64,000 bases of DNA from Labyrinthula sp. Ha. Taxonomy: Eukaryota; Sar; Bigyra; Labyrinthulida; Labyrinthulaceae. Every line of letters begins with the position of its first letter. Position 1 is the stretch's first letter. Below, piece by piece: positions 60,801-64,000 of this stretch. The notes beneath the pieces were generated by a model that had not been told where the DNA came from, ran no database searches, and saw only the letters and a list, made by a program, of their open reading frames with translations. The translations under genes were made by a program, and so were the position numbers. The stretch spans positions 1 to 64,000 of the forward strand of contig JAALGZ010000053.1 of the NCBI GenBank assembly GCA_015227615.1. The letters are read 5' to 3'.

Positions 60801-62472
60801 ATTTCTAATGAAAACAGTTTACTATTAAAAATGAAAACCCAACTAATGCCTTGAATCTTATAGGAAGTTCAGTTTCTTCAATAGTATGATGTAGACATGA
60901 AATAATAATCTAGCTAATCATTGCCAGCTTTGAGTAAACGAGATCTGTAATCATAGCTGCTCCAAAATTCCCTGATAATGAAATTTTTGTAAAAAGGAGC
61001 TTTAAATAGACTAGTTGCTAGTATTGGTACCGTAGCCACGAGATACCATGAAGCCGTCACCCGTGGGTCATAAAATTTCTTTGAATCAAAAACTAAGTAC
61101 CTATAATGATCTTCGTGCTTAAATTAACTTTAATAACAATCTATAGAGTTAGCAGTACAATGGTTAATATACTGTTAACTCCATAGTGAAACGTTTCCCT
61201 GTAGAATATATTTTAGATATTTGATACTTAAGTATTCGTAACAACCGCAACAAAAATTCCAAATTTGTTGAGTACAAGTAAGTGCATTGAAGCAGCAAAA
61301 GAAGAAGAAAGTGGTAGTATTATAAAGGGAAGATTTCAAAAAGATAACAGAAAATAAATGGCAGCAATACGTACGTAGATATCAACACTAATACCCATTC
61401 CAGAGATAGGCTTTCCAAAAGAATTTCCAGTCCTAAGCCAAGAAAGTAATTACTAACCCATGCGGTTAAGCTTTGAGTTTGCAATACACCAAAGAGCTAA
61501 CTATCTATTTGGAAAGACCAGTTAAGAACACATTTCAAACCTTTGATCTCATATGCTGCCTATACTCGGGCCGAATTCCTCGGTCAGAGAACTTTATTAC
61601 TTTCGTTAAGCTTTATAACTCTCTTAGATTTAATTAGCTTGACATCAGTTGGTAAAGACAAGTGCAAAATTGACGGTGTATTTCACAAATGATTGAAATG
61701 CAAGTTTCTTCGCGCTTCTTTATTGGCATGAAGTTACGGTTCCAGGCATAGCACGCTTAGAATTAATTATGACACATATGTGCACGAAGATATTCAGTGA
61801 TAACTCCCACGAGAAGTCAGGAGAGTTCACATGGATTGATGAGTGCAAGGGCAACTTTTGGAATAAGATTTTCATCAAATTGTGAGTTCTTCCACTTAAT
61901 ACTTCTTACTTTGCGAGAAAAAAAATTATATGCCTCTAGTACACAAATGCTTTGTTGCCACAACGGGTACTTTGATTGAATCTTAGACTAGTTGTGGAAA
62001 AAAGCTCTAGCCTGAGCGTTGTCTTGAACAATTCAGCTTGGACACTAAAGTATTTTCCTCGTTTGAACCTTTAACACTCTATGAAATGTTTAACTTTTTG
62101 GCTATTTAAGCTTTATCCTATGAAGAGAAGTAGGCCTAAAAACGTCTGTCAGAGTATTTAGTTTTAGTTTTAGTTTATTCTTGCACAAACTCTGTAAAAG
62201 TGTGAATATACACAAAATAGTTAAATATACAATACTTTCACAAATCAAACTTTAAAACTCCGAAACGTGGCAACGTGTATTCGAAATTCAGTAATACAAC
62301 ATTCGTTTTCTATTACGAAGAAAACCCCACTAAACAGTTAAATTCCCTATTTTCATGGCACATTTCTCGTTCCCAGGTTTCCGTTAACGACGGGCAGTTC
62401 ATGTACTAAAAACTATAACCGTTGAAAACAGTGGCTCGATCAGACAGCAAAATTCAGCAAATTTAAAATGCA
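54890..62472. other. Gene-poor stretch with a palindrome cluster
   Basis: About 7.6 kb without a recognisable gene. 55191-56110 carries a cluster of TAACGTTA palindromes (separate entry). 59535-60594 holds several protein-like pieces in different plus-strand frames (for example TEYMDPETMVEVLKGLDN and DIQTSIVALDTDIRKLIEA) broken by stops. They may be remnants of a decayed gene of unknown kind, but they match nothing I know. Confidence 0.45.
55211..56061. promoter_or_regulatory. Cluster of TAACGTTA palindromes
   Basis: The perfect 8-bp palindrome TAACGTTA occurs at 55211, 55259, 55288, 56013, 56025 and 56054, with partial matches (TTAACGTA near 55195, TAACGTTG at 56093, TTAACGG at 56105). Its ACGT core is the kind bound by bZIP-type dimers, and the half site TAAC resembles MYB sites. 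The cluster lies 0.3-1.2 kb upstream of the start of 7TM-RGS copy B. No other gene start is close, so a role in its control is possible but unproven. Confidence 0.3.
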
Positions 62473-64000
62473 ATGCCAATCTCAACAATAAACATCTCGC
62501 TTCCGACTGTGCGTACTCTAACAGGCTCTGAGTTGCTATCAGCAAGCTTAAATGATCTTCAAAACATAGAATCTCTAACTATCTGCTCCAGTCTAAGAAT
62601 ACAACATTTGCTTATAATTCGGAACATTCTCTTCACAACACACACACTTCGATCCCTCTCGCTACCAAGATGCAACTTAAGTAAACAAGGCTGTACGCTG
62701 CTTGCTCATGGGTTGGCGTATAATACTTCACTTCTCTCGCTGTCTTTGAAAAATAATCATGTTGAAGCCACAAGTGTTCTATCGTTCTATCTTGCACTAC
62801 TAGTGAACCCTAGCTCAGGTTTACTGATCCTTGATCTTTCTCATAACCCTGTTGATAAAGACTGCAAATGGCGAAATAGAATTGAGATGCACTTGGCGCG
62901 TAAGAGGGAAAGTCTATTAGTGGATGGATGTGCGTGGAACCTTATTAATGTGTGTGTTATTGGAGCAGTAGGGGCGGGTAAAACGTCTCTGTTGAGTGGA
63001 CTACTTGGTACAAAAAAAGAAAGCTTAAAAAGGACGTATTTGAAAAGAGAAAACCAATATCCTGAATATAATATTATAGTAAATGAAAATGATATTTGGA
63101 AAGATTTGGGGGAAGCTGATCTGTGGAAATGTTCCGTATTTAGAGATGAGTTGAGAACTTCAACTATGAAGAAACGAAGAAGTCAACAGAGGTATTCTAG
63201 AAGACGTCGAAGAATCTCTACAGAGAGAGCTCGCAGAAAGATATCATATGAACGACAGTGGCCACCAGACGAGTTTGAGGAGAAACAAACTGTTATAGTA
63301 TATCCTCAGTATACAGTCAAGGAATACAAGGCTATTCTCAACAGGTACTTACCAGCTGAGAATGAGTTTGAAGATCCTCCTATGGCAGAGAGAAAGGTTT
63401 CAAACAACTCTGCGCAAAGACAACCTTGGTCTACGGAAAAGAGAAAGGTAACTCTTCCGCAGCTTAATCCTAGAATATCAGTAGAAAGGGTTAGCGTATC
63501 TCGAAAGAGGAAATCTGACCGTCGCCGGAAGAATGTATTATCTCATAAAGCTGCTACTCTTGTTGGGCGTGTCGACCGAACAAATTCTAGACTCTCTACA
63601 AGGTTGCAATCGGTTGATTCAGACCTCCAATCAGAGAGAACCTTCAATATGTTTGTGAAACAGAGAGTTGGCTCTAGTCCGCACTCGCAGCGAACACTCT
63701 CATCACCTGACTTCTATCAAAGATCATCAATCTCAAGAACGCCCTCCGTTTTTTCACAAAATCTTAGACTAGAGATGCCTCCCATTGAGACGACTGATCT
63801 CATCAAAGGTCTGGATTGGAGTGAAGAAGAAATTTCAAAATGTCTGCCTTTGTCAACCCTTCCAGGGGCAACACTCACTGAACTTGCTGAACCTGGGGAT
63901 GTATTGCTTCCTGCAGCAACCCCGGTTTTTCCGTCAAACCAATTGAATTTTCACATTACTAAGGTGTCTGTTGGAGAAATGAGAGCTCGAAAATTTTCTA
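62473..64000 (+). CDS. LRR / P-loop GTPase-like protein (Roco-like), 5' part
   Basis: An open frame runs from the ATG at 62473 to the window edge (509 codons, no stop), with an in-frame TAA just upstream of the start. Residues 20-130 hold RI-type leucine-rich repeats (LRSLSLPRCNLSKQGCTLLA, LLSLSLKNNHVEATSVLSFY, LLILDLSHNPVDKD). They are followed at 158-171 by a beta strand and Walker A loop (INVCVIGAVGAGKT, with Gly164, Lys170 and Thr171). This LRR-then-P-loop order is that of Roco proteins, whose Roc domain is a Ras-like GTPase. After the P-loop comes a long, unusual insertion (about 225-470) that is rich in Arg and Ser and likely disordered, before a strand-like segment (FHITKVSVGEMRARKFS) that may precede the DxxG motif beyond the window. 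The C-terminal half is not visible, so COR or kinase domains cannot be judged. Confidence 0.82.
   Translation, partial: MPISTINISLPTVRTLTGSELLSASLNDLQNIESLTICSSLRIQHLLIIRNILFTTHTLRSLSLPRCNLSKQGCTLLAHGLAYNTSLLSLSLKNNHVEATSVLSFYLALLVNPSSGLLILDLSHNPVDKDCKWRNRIEMHLARKRESLLVDGCAWNLINVCVIGAVGAGKTSLLSGLLGTKKESLKRTYLKRENQYPEYNIIVNENDIWKDLGEADLWKCSVFRDELRTSTMKKRRSQQRYSRRRRRISTERARRKISYERQWPPDEFEEKQTVIVYPQYTVKEYKAILNRYLPAENEFEDPPMAERKVSNNSAQRQPWSTEKRKVTLPQLNPRISVERVSVSRKRKSDRRRKNVLSHKAATLVGRVDRTNSRLSTRLQSVDSDLQSERTFNMFVKQRVGSSPHSQRTLSSPDFYQRSSISRTPSVFSQNLRLEMPPIETTDLIKGLDWSEEEISKCLPLSTLPGATLTELAEPGDVLLPAATPVFPSNQLNFHITKVSVGEMRARKFS

Overview
This looks like nuclear DNA from an AT-rich, gene-poor unicellular eukaryote. 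The evidence is a eukaryote-type tRNA-Asn with internal A and B boxes, a WD40 gene with a GT-AG intron of only 34 nt, 7TM-RGS proteins, RI-type leucine-rich repeats, a Roco-like LRR/P-loop gene and a Mutator-like (MULE) transposon. Standard stop codons fit all the long genes. I cannot name the lineage from sequence alone.

Layout. 1-10065: almost no recognisable genes, a tetranucleotide microsatellite at the very start and one possible isolated exon. 10066-13280: two sulfotransferase copies in tail-to-tail inverted orientation; the first is intact, the second is a pseudogene whose middle 624 bp is almost identical to the first while both flanks are strongly diverged. 13281-22521: gene-free, but it carries both copies of a ~298-bp dispersed repeat, one near each end and in opposite orientation (the second at 21175-21473). 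22532-26740: a 4.2-kb MULE with ~80-bp terminal inverted repeats, a perfect 10-bp target-site duplication, a broken transposase on the minus strand and a large G-rich minisatellite with a 476-bp higher-order repeat. 27331-29373: a convergent pair, a secreted-type endonuclease I and a seven-transmembrane protein with an EGF-like N-terminus. 35014-37602: a large multi-pass membrane protein with C-terminal LRRs. 43167-46445: a small membrane protein, a WD40 protein, a tRNA-Asn and 7TM-RGS copy A. 53477-54889: 7TM-RGS copy B. 62473-64000: the 5' part of an LRR/P-loop (Roco-like) gene that runs off the window.

The recognisable genes are mostly single-exon and 5-9 kb apart. Several concern the cell surface and signalling (two 7TM-RGS receptors, one EGF-7TM protein, one TM-LRR protein, one LRR-GTPase). 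I see no operon-like or pathway cluster. The most notable structures are the probable gene-conversion tracts in two paralogue pairs, the nested minisatellite inside the MULE, the very short intron and a cluster of an 8-bp palindrome upstream of 7TM-RGS copy B.
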